Source of the DNA: Phycisphaerae bacterium | GTDB lineage: Bacteria > Planctomycetota > Phycisphaerae > UBA1845 | Assembly (NCBI GenBank): GCA_016929015.1 | Contig: JAFGJQ010000191.1 | Location: 1 to 40,111, forward strand | Reading direction: 5' to 3' | Length of the DNA: 40,111 nt | Shown here: positions 33,011-40,111 of the stretch, one piece after another | Layout: every line of letters begins with the position of its first letter | Position numbering within the stretch: position 1 is the stretch's first letter | The notes under the pieces: generated by a model | The model's database searches: none | What the model was told of the DNA's origin: nothing | What the model saw: only the letters and a program-made list of their open reading frames with translations | Made by a program: the position numbers and the translations under genes

Positions 33011-34791
33011 TCCTGTGCCCTGACCACCAGGGAGTCACCCGCTTCCACGCCGCGGCCCGCGTAGCGGGCGTCATCGCAGCACCGCAGCAACGCATCCACG
33101 CGCTCGGCCACATCCGGCCGGACGCCACGATGCAGCATCGCCTCGATCGTGTCCGCCCGCGTCAGACCGGCCGTGGGAAGGTTGCAGCGATCGGCCACGT
33201 ACCCGATCAACGCACCGGCCACCGCATCCGCCGCACCGGCACCGGCGCCGTCGCGTGCCGATGCCAACGCGTGGGACGCATTCCGGCGGGCCGATCGGCG
33301 TCGGGCGTACGAGCGGTCCGTCCGCAGACGCTCCTTCCGCCGCCGGCCGGCCCACAGCACGCCGAATAACAGGGGCGGCACCACCGCCACGACAACGGAG
33401 GCCGCTCCGGGGGCGAAGGACTGGTCTGCCAGCAGCTCGGTGCTGCCATAGTAATTCGCAACAATCCCCCCGCTCAACTCCGTCAGATGCGTGGGGGCAA
33501 CGAGGCCCGGCCGGGCCTCCACGACCTCCGACACCGCCATCCGCTGGGCCGCCTCCACCTTGAGCGGAATCGGCTCGCTCTGCACGACGACAAACTTCTC
33601 CGCCTTCGTGTCGAAATAGGCAAACGGAATGGGGGGGATTTCCGTCACGGATTCCGATTTCGCCCGAATGCTCTGCGTGAAGACCTTCGAGTTGCCCTGC
33701 ACCGAGCCGGCCAACACCTCGTCCGGGACCTGAAAATCGGCCGTCAACTCGGGCACTTCGACCAGGGCCGGCGCCTGCAACAGGTCCAGCCGCCCCTGGC
33801 CGCGCAGCGTCATGGTCAGCGTGATCGGGTCGCCCACCCGGACCTCCGTCGGCTTGGCCGTCACGCTCAGCGCGTACGGCTCCACCGCCCCTCGGAAAAA
33901 CGCCGGCTGGCCCTCCGTCGGGACAGCCTTCACCTCGATGGGCGGCACGGCGGGCGTGGCCTGCACCGGCCGGGCATCCGTCACGCGAAGCTGGTCTTCA
34001 AAGAAACTGCGCTCCCGACGCAATCCGACTGGGTACGTCACCACAACACGGACGTCGCCGGTGTCCAGCGGTCCGGGACGCTCCGGCCACACCGTCGTCC
34101 GAATCTCGTAGAGATAGTATCCACGGTCGGAGCCCTCGGAATCGGCGCGCAGCACTTCCCGGCCTCGAGGACGGACGCGCTGGCGAGCCATGTCAGCCAG
34201 CGAGTCCGTGAACACACCCCACCGGCTGTTCTCCTCATTCACGAGCGACCACATGTCGTCCTCGTCCAGCCGGATTCCCAGCGACTTGTCGGTGAAGGGC
34301 CGAATCCAGATCTTCAGGACGAGATCCAGGCGCTCCCCCGCGTAGAGGGAATCCCGCGCTCCCTCCACCTCCACGAACAGCAGGTCGCCGGTCTCCGACT
34401 TGACGGCCACAAGCTCGAGGGGGTCTGTCTTCCGGGTCTCACCATCCATTTTCACGGAGAAGGGCGGAACGCGAATCGTGCCCACCCGCTCCGGCGTGAC
34501 GGCGTACACGTACGTGACCGTCTTCTCCTGCGACATCTGCCCTTGGATGATGCTTGTGCGAGAACTGGTCTGCGGCCCAGCAATCAGGCGAATGTCGGCC
34601 CCGTCCACCTCGGACGGCTCCGGCAACTCATGCGACTCTGCATTCCGGATAACCACCAGCACGCGTACCGGCTGCCCCACGTACGCCTCCCGGCTGGAGA
34701 CCTGGACGGCCACGTCGCCGGCGCGGGCGACGCCCGCAACGGCGAGTGCAAAGGCCGTTCCCAGAAGCCAACCTGGCTGCATGCGATTCAT
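32977..34791 (-). CDS. batD: BatD: exported, membrane-anchored Bat protein
   Basis: A 604-residue protein with a signal peptide (WLLGTAFALAVAGVARA) and several beta-sandwich repeats typical of BatD/oxygen-tolerance proteins (VSSREAYVGQPVRVLVVI, VEVEGARDSLYAGERLDLVL, VTAKPTEVRVGDPITLTMTL). It ends with a membrane helix (VVVAVVPPLLFGVLWAG), a basic stretch and a helical cytoplasmic tail. ATG at 34791 shares one base with the batC stop (TGATG) and has AAGGA six nt upstream, so it is preferred over the TTG two codons earlier. BatD is thought to join the BatA/BatB complex in the periplasm. The exact function of Bat proteins remains unsettled. Confidence 0.9.
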   Translation of the reverse strand: MNRMQPGWLLGTAFALAVAGVARAGDVAVQVSSREAYVGQPVRVLVVIRNAESHELPEPSEVDGADIRLIAGPQTSSRTSIIQGQMSQEKTVTYVYAVTPERVGTIRVPPFSVKMDGETRKTDPLELVAVKSETGDLLFVEVEGARDSLYAGERLDLVLKIWIRPFTDKSLGIRLDEDDMWSLVNEENSRWGVFTDSLADMARQRVRPRGREVLRADSEGSDRGYYLYEIRTTVWPERPGPLDTGDVRVVVTYPVGLRRERSFFEDQLRVTDARPVQATPAVPPIEVKAVPTEGQPAFFRGAVEPYALSVTAKPTEVRVGDPITLTMTLRGQGRLDLLQAPALVEVPELTADFQVPDEVLAGSVQGNSKVFTQSIRAKSESVTEIPPIPFAYFDTKAEKFVVVQSEPIPLKVEAAQRMAVSEVVEARPGLVAPTHLTELSGGIVANYYGSTELLADQSFAPGAASVVVAVVPPLLFGVLWAGRRRKERLRTDRSYARRRSARRNASHALASARDGAGAGAADAVAGALIGYVADRCNLPTAGLTRADTIEAMLHRGVRPDVAERVDALLRCCDDARYAGRGVEAGDSLVVRAQECIRELERQSF

Positions 34792-35690
34792 CACCAATCC
34801 TTGTCCACCGGCGGGCGGCCGAGCATCTGCCGCCGCCGGACTTCGTCCCGTCGCTCCCGCTCCCGGTCCCGAACCGCCTGAAGGAGGCGGGCCGCCTCTT
34901 CCCGAGTCATTTTCCGCATGTCCTGCTCCTGCGGCTTGCCCGCCTGTTGCTGTTGCTCCTGCTTGTCCTGCGGGTTTTCCGACTCCAACTCGCCGTTCTG
35001 CGGCTGGGACGACTGCTCCTGCTTCGACTGCTCCTGCTCACCGCCCTGCTGTTGCTGCTTCTGTTGCTGCTGCTGCGATTGTTCCTGCTGCTGTTGTTGC
35101 CCGTCCTGCTCCTGCTGCTGCTGATCCTGGCCCTCGGACGGCTGGCTGCACTGCGACGGCTGCGACGTGGGCGGTTCCTCCTGCTTCTTCTTCTCCTCTT
35201 CCTGCTTCTTCTTGTCCAGCAGGTCCTTGATCAACAGGTAGGCGGTCTCGATGTTCGCCCGGGCGTCCTGGTCGTCCGGATCGAGTTCCAGCGCGTCGCG
35301 ATAGTAATCAATGGCCCGCCGCAAATCCTCGATCGCTCCCGCATAATCCGTGAGCTTCTGAAGCGACTGCGAATACGCGCAGTTGCCCAGGTTGAATTTC
35401 GCCTTCTGCTCCAGGGCAAGGTCACGCGTGGACAGGGCCGACGCGAATGCCTCTTTCGCCTCGTCGAAATCCCCCAGGCGATACAGCGCCACGCCGCGGT
35501 TGTACGCCAGCTCCGATGATTCCGGGAAGCTCACCTCCGCATCCCGAAACCCTTCCAGCGCCTTCTCATACTCTCCCGCCTTCAGCGCCGCCATCGACGC
35601 ATCGACCTTCTTGCGCGCATCCGCCTCCGTCTGCCCCCGCGCCGGCATCGCCGCCGCCATGACAACCAGCATGGCAATCAGCGCCTTCAC
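34791..35690 (-). CDS. batC: BatC: TPR protein with long Gln-rich region
   Basis: A 299-residue exported protein. The signal peptide (KALIAMLVVMAAAMPARG) is followed by three to four tetratricopeptide repeats (AGEYEKALEGF, SSELAYNRGVALYRLGDFDEAKEAF, KAKFNLGNCAYSQS, ALELDPDDQDARANIETAYLLI). A Lys/Glu coiled segment and a ~110-residue stretch dominated by Gln come next, then a basic helix (TREEAARLLQAVRDRERERRDEVRRR). Such low-complexity tails are common in BatC. The GTG start is supported by AAGGGG ten nt upstream; the longer frame would run through a heptanucleotide repeat array. Translationally coupled to batD. Confidence 0.88.
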   Translation of the reverse strand: MKALIAMLVVMAAAMPARGQTEADARKKVDASMAALKAGEYEKALEGFRDAEVSFPESSELAYNRGVALYRLGDFDEAKEAFASALSTRDLALEQKAKFNLGNCAYSQSLQKLTDYAGAIEDLRRAIDYYRDALELDPDDQDARANIETAYLLIKDLLDKKKQEEEKKKQEEPPTSQPSQCSQPSEGQDQQQQEQDGQQQQQEQSQQQQQKQQQQGGEQEQSKQEQSSQPQNGELESENPQDKQEQQQQAGKPQEQDMRKMTREEAARLLQAVRDRERERRDEVRRRQMLGRPPVDKDW

Positions 35691-35709
35691 GGTCGGCACG
35701 CCCCTTCGC

Positions 35710-35729
35710 AATCCCGGTGCGCCGGGATT
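35710..35729 (-). promoter_or_regulatory. Hairpin between batB and batC
   Basis: AATCCCGG and CCGGGATT form a perfect 8-bp stem with loop TGCG, 19 bp upstream of the batC start and directly next to a repeat array. It has no T-tract, so it is more likely an mRNA processing or stability element than a terminator. Confidence 0.5.
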
Positions 35730-35730
35730 C

Positions 35731-35786
35731 GTAATTCGCAATTCGCAATTCGCCATTCGCAATTCACCATCCGCAATTCGCAATTC
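35731..35786. repeat. Heptanucleotide tandem repeat array (GCAATTC x 8)
   Basis: Eight consecutive 7-bp units: GTAATTC, GCAATTC twice, GCCATTC, GCAATTC, ACCATCC and GCAATTC twice. The array occupies the gap between the batB stop and the batC start almost exactly and is AT-rich against a GC-rich background. It recalls the short tandemly repeated heptamers (STRR) of cyanobacteria. Confidence 0.85.
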
Positions 35787-35790
35787 CCCG

Positions 35791-36807
35791 TCAGACCACC
35801 TTCCGTGTCGCCCGCCGCTCTGCGATCAGCGTCTCCAGCATCAGCAGTGCCAGCGCCGCTCCCGCAAACCACATGAACCGCGGGATCAACACCTGCTTCT
35901 GCGCAACTTCCATCTCCCGCTCCCGGACTTTCGAATCGATCACCCGGTAAATCTCGCGGAAATCAATGTCCCGCGTGGCCGCCCCGAAGTACGCGCCGCC
36001 CGCCACCGCCGCCATCTCCTCCAGGTCCTTCGCGTTCATCTTGGACCAGACTTCCTCGCCGTCGTGCACGAGGTACTGCCGCCCCTGGGCACCGGTCGGG
36101 ATGCGGGCGCCTTTTCGCGGGTCGCCCAGCCCGACCGTGAACACGCGAATGCCCTGCTTCTCATACGCCGACTGGGCCGCCTCCACCGGATAGCTCTCGT
36201 GGTCTTCGCCGTCCGTGATGACCAGGATGGCCTTGTGCTCCTTGATGCGGTCGACAAAGCTGTCCGCCGCCAGTCGAACGGCGTCGCCGATCAGCGTTCC
36301 GCCGCGCGGGGCGCTTTTCACGTCCACCTCGTCCAGCACCATACGGAACGCACCGTAGTTGATGGTCAGCGGGCACGCCAGCGACGGCGCCCCGGCAAAC
36401 GTCACCAGCCCGATTCGGTCGCCCGGCAGGAATTCCACCAGATCCTTCAATTCCTCCTTCGCCCGTTCCAGGCGGCTGGGGGCAATGTCCTCGGCCAGCA
36501 TCGAACGCGACACGTCCAGCACCACCATCAGGTCGATGCCCTTGCGAGGCAAAGTCTTGTATTCCTGCCCCCAGCGCGGACTCGTGGCGGCCACCGCCAG
36601 CAGGGCCGCCGCCGCCAGCACCAGCACCGCCTTGAGCCGCTGCCGGCCGGGACTCACGTGCGGCATCAGGTGCCCCAACAGATTCACGCTGGCAAACCGC
36701 CGCAGGGCCTGCCATTTGCGGGCAAACCCGTACGCGAACACCAGCCCCAGCACGGGCACCAGCCAGAGCAGATGAAGCAGTTCGCGATGTTCAAACGTCT
36801 CCGACAC
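35791..36807 (-). CDS. batB: BatB: von Willebrand factor A membrane protein
   Basis: A 338-residue protein with two N-terminal membrane helices (LLHLLWLVPVLGLVFAYGF and AVLVLAAAALLAVAA), a VWA domain, and a C-terminal helix (MWFAGAALALLMLETLI). The MIDAS metal site is intact: VVLDVSRSM (Asp98, Ser100, Ser102), the Thr in PRGGTLIGDAV, and VITDGEDHE. The GTG start has a modest AGAGGG upstream. It lies between batA and batC, the usual order. BatA and BatB are thought to form a membrane VWA complex linked to a MoxR-type ATPase, which would be encoded beyond the right edge if present. Confidence 0.92.
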   Translation of the reverse strand: MSETFEHRELLHLLWLVPVLGLVFAYGFARKWQALRRFASVNLLGHLMPHVSPGRQRLKAVLVLAAAALLAVAATSPRWGQEYKTLPRKGIDLMVVLDVSRSMLAEDIAPSRLERAKEELKDLVEFLPGDRIGLVTFAGAPSLACPLTINYGAFRMVLDEVDVKSAPRGGTLIGDAVRLAADSFVDRIKEHKAILVITDGEDHESYPVEAAQSAYEKQGIRVFTVGLGDPRKGARIPTGAQGRQYLVHDGEEVWSKMNAKDLEEMAAVAGGAYFGAATRDIDFREIYRVIDSKVREREMEVAQKQVLIPRFMWFAGAALALLMLETLIAERRATRKVV

Positions 36808-36836
36808 CGTCTCAAATCCCTCTGCGCGATCGCGTC

Positions 36837-37958
36837 CTACGGCACCCGCCGGAACACCGTGTTGGCCAGCAGCACTTCCAGCCCCAGCAGCCCGAAGGCC
36901 GTCAGCAGCAGCGACGGCAGTCGCAACTTGCCCAGCGTGATCGGCGCCGTGGCCAGGTCGCGCCGCGCCGCATACCGCTTCTCCTCCACCTTCACCCGCT
37001 CCAACTGGTCGATCTGCGTGTAAATCTGCTTGAGCGAGTCCGTATCCGTCGCCCGGAAGTACTGGCCGCCGGTGGTCTTGGCGATCTCCTTCAGCGTGTC
37101 CTCGTCAATGTTCACCGGCTGCGCGACAAGCCGCTCCCGGCCGAACATGTCCACCGTCGGGAACGGGGCCATGCCCTTGGTGCCGGCCCCGATCGTATAA
37201 ATCTTGATGCCGAACGCCGCGGCCATCTCCGCCGCCTGCTGCGGAGATATCTCGCCGCGGTTGTTCTCGCCGTCCGTCAGCAACACCATGATCTTGCTCT
37301 TGATCTTGGCCGCCTCCATCCGGCTCTGACGCCGCTCCAGGTCACGAAGCTTCTCCACGGCCAGGGCAATCGCGTCGCCGATGGCGGTCCCGTCTTCCTC
37401 ACGACCTTCCTGCCGAGCGTCGACAATCTCTGTCTGTTGCAGCGTGTCCAGCAGGTACGCATGATCCAGCGTCAGTGGACACCGACTGTCCGCGAACCCG
37501 GCGAACACGATCATCCCGACCAGGTCGTCATCCCGGCCGCGTAGTTCGCCCTTGTCGCCCTCCACAAACTCCCGCACCACGCGCTTCACGGCGTCCAAGC
37601 GGTTCACTCGCTTGCCGCCGATGCTGAAATCCATCGCCATCATGCTGCCCGACCGGTCCACCAGCAGTTGAATGGCGATTCCCTCCGAGAAAATCCGGGC
37701 CTGCTCGTCCTCTGCCTGCGGCCGGGCCAGGCTGACCGCCAGCAGCACCACCACCAGCGATCGCAGCAGCGGCACGAGGAAGCGCAGCCGGGTGCGAAGG
37801 CTCCCTCTCGACCCGCGCAATAGCGCCAGCGACGAGAACCGGACGGACGCCTGGCTGCCCCGCCGCCACCACCGCCACCAGATCACCGGCACCAGCAGCA
37901 ACAGCAGCAGGAACCACGGCGCGCCGAACAGCTCCCGGATGTCAGACCACCAGGTCAT
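36837..37958 (-). CDS. batA: BatA: von Willebrand factor A membrane protein
   Basis: A 373-residue protein with the same plan as BatB: N-terminal helices (WFLLLLLLVPVIWW and LVPLLRSLVVVLLAVSLA), a VWA domain with MIDAS motif LLVDRSGSM (Asp101, Ser103, Ser105), the GTAIGDAIALAVEKL segment with its Thr, VLLTDGENN, and a C-terminal hydrophobic helix. The DGENNRGEISP block is characteristic of BatA. Its ATG overlaps the stop of the upstream lipoprotein gene by four nt (ATGA), and batB follows after 29 nt, so the operon is tightly coupled. Confidence 0.93.
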   Translation of the reverse strand: MTWWSDIRELFGAPWFLLLLLLVPVIWWRWWRRGSQASVRFSSLALLRGSRGSLRTRLRFLVPLLRSLVVVLLAVSLARPQAEDEQARIFSEGIAIQLLVDRSGSMMAMDFSIGGKRVNRLDAVKRVVREFVEGDKGELRGRDDDLVGMIVFAGFADSRCPLTLDHAYLLDTLQQTEIVDARQEGREEDGTAIGDAIALAVEKLRDLERRQSRMEAAKIKSKIMVLLTDGENNRGEISPQQAAEMAAAFGIKIYTIGAGTKGMAPFPTVDMFGRERLVAQPVNIDEDTLKEIAKTTGGQYFRATDTDSLKQIYTQIDQLERVKVEEKRYAARRDLATAPITLGKLRLPSLLLTAFGLLGLEVLLANTVFRRVP

Positions 37959-39067
37959 GCCGCCGCCTCCTGCACCGCCTGCGGCGATTGCGTCTCGTCG
38001 TCCGGCCGGCGCGTCTGCTCCACGAAATCACGGGCCGAATGGAACGCCCGCTCAATCTCCTCGCTCACTGGCTCGTACCGGGCGTATTTCACCATGTCAC
38101 ACGCCTGCAAGAACTCGGCCAGCAGCGTCTTGTGCGCCGGCCGTAGCCGCGGGCTCTCGTGCGCGGCCTGCAGGAACTCCTCCGTCGTCTGCTCCGCCGC
38201 CATCAGGCCGAACCGCATCTCGATGTAGACCCGCGTGATCTCGCTGAGCCGGTAGAAAAACTCCCGCACCAGCCCCTGCTCGATCCACTGCTCGTCCAGC
38301 AGCGCGCGAAGCTGGTCAAACGCCCAATCGTGCGGCGCCTGGGGTCGAAGGGCCCGCCGCCGGGCGCGGCGAACGCACCAAACCGCCGCGACAAGACCCA
38401 CAGCCGCGACGACCGCGCCCAGTCCGCCCCATTTCGCGATCGCCTTCCACCGCTCCGCCGACCAGGGCGGCACCGGCAACGGCACCGCACCCTTGATGTC
38501 GCGAAACTGCTTCGGGTCCACGTCGCCTTCGACGAGCGACCGGACTTCGATGGGAATCGCCTCCGTGCTCAGCGTGCCTTCAATCGGCGCCGCCGACGGG
38601 TCGTCGGCCGTCTTCCGCGCGTCGCGGAACTGCACGGACATGGCCGGCACGCTGTATTGGCCGGACAGAAAGATGTCCAAGTCGTACTGCTGCTCCCACC
38701 GGGGCTTCGCCGCGTCCGGCTCCGGCTTGGATTCCGTAAACCCGCGAATCTGAAACTCGCCCAGGTTTTCGCCGAACTGCGGCAGCGTCACCTCCACACC
38801 GGGCTCCGCCTCCACCGCCAGCGTCAGAGTGAGTGATTCGGCGATGCTCACCTTGTCCTTGGCGCACGTGACGGTCAGCTTCACCGGCCCGCGCTCGGCC
38901 TCCCGCGTCACCGGCCTGGCCGCCTCTGCCGGGGCCGCCGCTTCCTTCGATTTCTCCCCGCAGCCGCCGAGCAAACAGAGGACCACCGCCAGCGCTGCGA
39001 CCCGCCTGAGTCGTGCGCCGCCGAGGACCGCGGCTGCATCTCCCGATTGTCCGATCCGCCTCGTCAC
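37955..39067 (-). CDS. Lipoprotein with DUF4381/BatD-like plan
   Basis: A 370-residue protein. A signal peptide ends in the lipobox LGGC. A periplasmic beta-sandwich resembling a BatD repeat follows (VTCAKDKVSIAESLTLTLAVEA, VTLPQFGENLGEFQI). Next are a membrane helix (GLGAVVAAVGLVAAVWCV), a basic stop-transfer stretch, and a helical cytoplasmic tail. The tail motifs are LREFFYRLSEITRVYIEMRF-like (here LVREFFYRLSEITRVYIE), TTEEFL and ACDMVKYARYEPVSEE. This tail is typical of DUF4381-type proteins that sit between DUF58 and batA in other Bat operons. The GTG start overlaps the upstream stop (GTGA). Confidence 0.8.
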   Translation of the reverse strand: MTRRIGQSGDAAAVLGGARLRRVAALAVVLCLLGGCGEKSKEAAAPAEAARPVTREAERGPVKLTVTCAKDKVSIAESLTLTLAVEAEPGVEVTLPQFGENLGEFQIRGFTESKPEPDAAKPRWEQQYDLDIFLSGQYSVPAMSVQFRDARKTADDPSAAPIEGTLSTEAIPIEVRSLVEGDVDPKQFRDIKGAVPLPVPPWSAERWKAIAKWGGLGAVVAAVGLVAAVWCVRRARRRALRPQAPHDWAFDQLRALLDEQWIEQGLVREFFYRLSEITRVYIEMRFGLMAAEQTTEEFLQAAHESPRLRPAHKTLLAEFLQACDMVKYARYEPVSEEIERAFHSARDFVEQTRRPDDETQSPQAVQEAAA

Positions 39068-40111
39068 GGCGATTGGGCCTCCGGTTTCGCCTCTGAACCG
39101 CCCAGAGAGAACGCCTCCGGGTACACCTTGACGCCCGCAGACTTCATCAGCTCCGTAACGTACTGCTCACTCACCTCCTGGCGCCGGGCCAGCCGCGTGT
39201 CATACTCCACGCGGTCGCGGACCTCATCCAGCGGTCGTTCCTTCCGAGCCGTCCGATCGAGCACCTTGATCACCTCCCACCCTGCCGCGCTGCGATAGGG
39301 CTCTGCCAGAAGGTCGCCCGGTGCGGCCGCCCAGATGCGACCATGCAACTCCGCGTCCGACCCGATCCCCGGCACCAGGTCGCCCTGCTCGGACACCGGG
39401 CGGGGCAACTCGCCGCCGTTGTCGCGCGTCTGGGCGTCACTTGAGTTCGCGCGGGCCAGCTCCGCAAAGTCCTCGCCCGCCCGGGCCCGCTCCAGAAGGG
39501 CCTGGGCCTCCTCCTGCGTTCCGCAGAGGATTCTCGCCACGCGGGTCGTGGCCGGTTCCGCGTAGCGGTCCTTGTTCGCCTCGTAATACCGCTGGATGTC
39601 CGCCTCCGTCACCGTCGCGCGCTTGCTGATCTCCTCACCGATCAGCGTGTCCGCCAGCATCGCGTCGGCCGTGGCCACCAGCCGTTCGCGGAACCCGGCC
39701 GATTCCTCGAGGTTCTGCTTGCGGGCCTCATTCGCGATCACCCGTGTCATTACGATCTGCTGCAAGTGCCGGGCCTTGGCCTGGGGGTCCGCCAGACGCT
39801 CATACGCACGCTGCCGGGCGGCATCGGCCTCCTCGGGCGTCAGGCCCCACTGGGACCGGACGGCCAACTCCACCTGGGCCGCCACGATCCGGTCAAAGTC
39901 GGCCACCGTGATCTTGTCGCCGCCGATCTCCGCCACCACCTGCCGGCCGGCCAGGCTCGAATCGCCCGAGTCGGGCGACGCGCGCTCCGCCATCTCGCGG
40001 GACAGGTCGCCGTATTGCCCCAGCGCCCGGAAGCACTCCCGCACGCGAACGGTGATGGTGCGTGACAAATCCTCATCCTGCACGCCCTGCCGCTCCAGCA
40101 GCTTCTCCGCC
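39064..40111 (-). CDS. SurA/PrsA-like parvulin peptidyl-prolyl isomerase, C-terminal part (5' end outside window)
   Basis: The frame is open to the right edge, so the N-terminus is missing. The visible ~349 residues contain a helical SurA-N-like chaperone segment (VVAEIGGDKITVADFDRIVAA, HLQQIVMTRVIANEARKQNLEES, YYEANKDRYAEP). After it comes a parvulin-type rotamase domain (VARILCGTQEEAQALLERARAGEDFAELAR, NGGELPRPVSEQGDLVPG, SAAGWEVIKVLD). The active-site His that normally precedes Ile-Leu in this fold is not obvious (RVARILC), so isomerase activity is doubtful and a chaperone role is more likely. Overlaps the next gene by four nt and leads the Bat operon in this window. Confidence 0.83.
   Translation of the reverse strand, partial: AEKLLERQGVQDEDLSRTITVRVRECFRALGQYGDLSREMAERASPDSGDSSLAGRQVVAEIGGDKITVADFDRIVAAQVELAVRSQWGLTPEEADAARQRAYERLADPQAKARHLQQIVMTRVIANEARKQNLEESAGFRERLVATADAMLADTLIGEEISKRATVTEADIQRYYEANKDRYAEPATTRVARILCGTQEEAQALLERARAGEDFAELARANSSDAQTRDNGGELPRPVSEQGDLVPGIGSDAELHGRIWAAAPGDLLAEPYRSAAGWEVIKVLDRTARKERPLDEVRDRVEYDTRLARRQEVSEQYVTELMKSAGVKVYPEAFSLGGSEAKPEAQSP

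Noticed and set aside
34746-35519. A plus-strand frame encoding a long Leu-rich stretch resembling membrane helices
   Set aside because: It is the complement of the CAG/CAA-rich Gln region of batC. The leucines are an artefact of reading that repeat on the other strand.

Overview
The window is GC-rich and densely coded, and it looks like a chromosomal segment of a planctomycete-like bacterium (Planctomycetota, plausibly near Phycisphaerae). Supporting traits are a secreted protein with DCN-x-N-x-x-PDxCDI repeats and a dockerin-like tail, a PEP-CTERM protein, an ECF sigma/anti-sigma operon, a sulfatase-TPR fusion lipoprotein, an enlarged Lgt and a complete Bat operon. The taxonomic call is inference. 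I saw no rRNA, tRNA, CRISPR array, insertion sequence or prophage.

Layout. (1) 1-1.7 kb: C-terminal part of an exported, probably subtilisin-type protein. (2) 1.77-7.37 kb, minus: two tandem GH38 alpha-mannosidase-family genes with a candidate promoter. (3) 7.5-10.3 kb, minus: a phosphate-uptake operon (DUF47, PiT transporter, VTT/DedA-type membrane protein) preceded by a small PGPGW membrane protein. (4) 10.5-14.9 kb: a PEP-CTERM protein with a long structured leader and a strong terminator, a sulfatase-like/TPR lipoprotein, and a CII-like helix-turn-helix regulator. (5) 15.0-20.7 kb: housekeeping genes rsmA, panC and lgt on plus, with an ECF sigma / anti-sigma / STN-domain operon on minus between rsmA and panC.

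(6) 20.8-26.4 kb: a glycerol-phosphate region. A GlpP-type antiterminator is divergent from glpQ, an egsA/araM-type sn-glycerol-1-phosphate dehydrogenase, a NagD/AraL-type HAD phosphatase and glpD. Between glpP and glpQ lie overlapping divergent promoters around a perfect palindrome, followed by a leader with a 5' hairpin and a strong intrinsic terminator. This is the layout expected for GlpP antitermination. The operon pairs G3P catabolism with G1P production, the stereoisomer used for archaeal-type ether lipids.

(7) 26.4-32.1 kb: a separately promoted cluster with two large paralogous alkaline-phosphatase-superfamily proteins, one membrane-anchored with a Thr nucleophile and one a lipoprotein with Ser at that position. 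They are followed by a 62-residue ribbon-helix-helix-like protein and a membrane protein whose topology recalls DUF106/EMC3/Oxa1 insertases. This is the best candidate for an undescribed multi-gene system. (8) 32.0-40.1 kb, minus: a tightly coupled operon reading parvulin-like protein, DUF4381-like lipoprotein, BatA, BatB, BatC, BatD, BatE, with a heptanucleotide repeat array between batB and batC.
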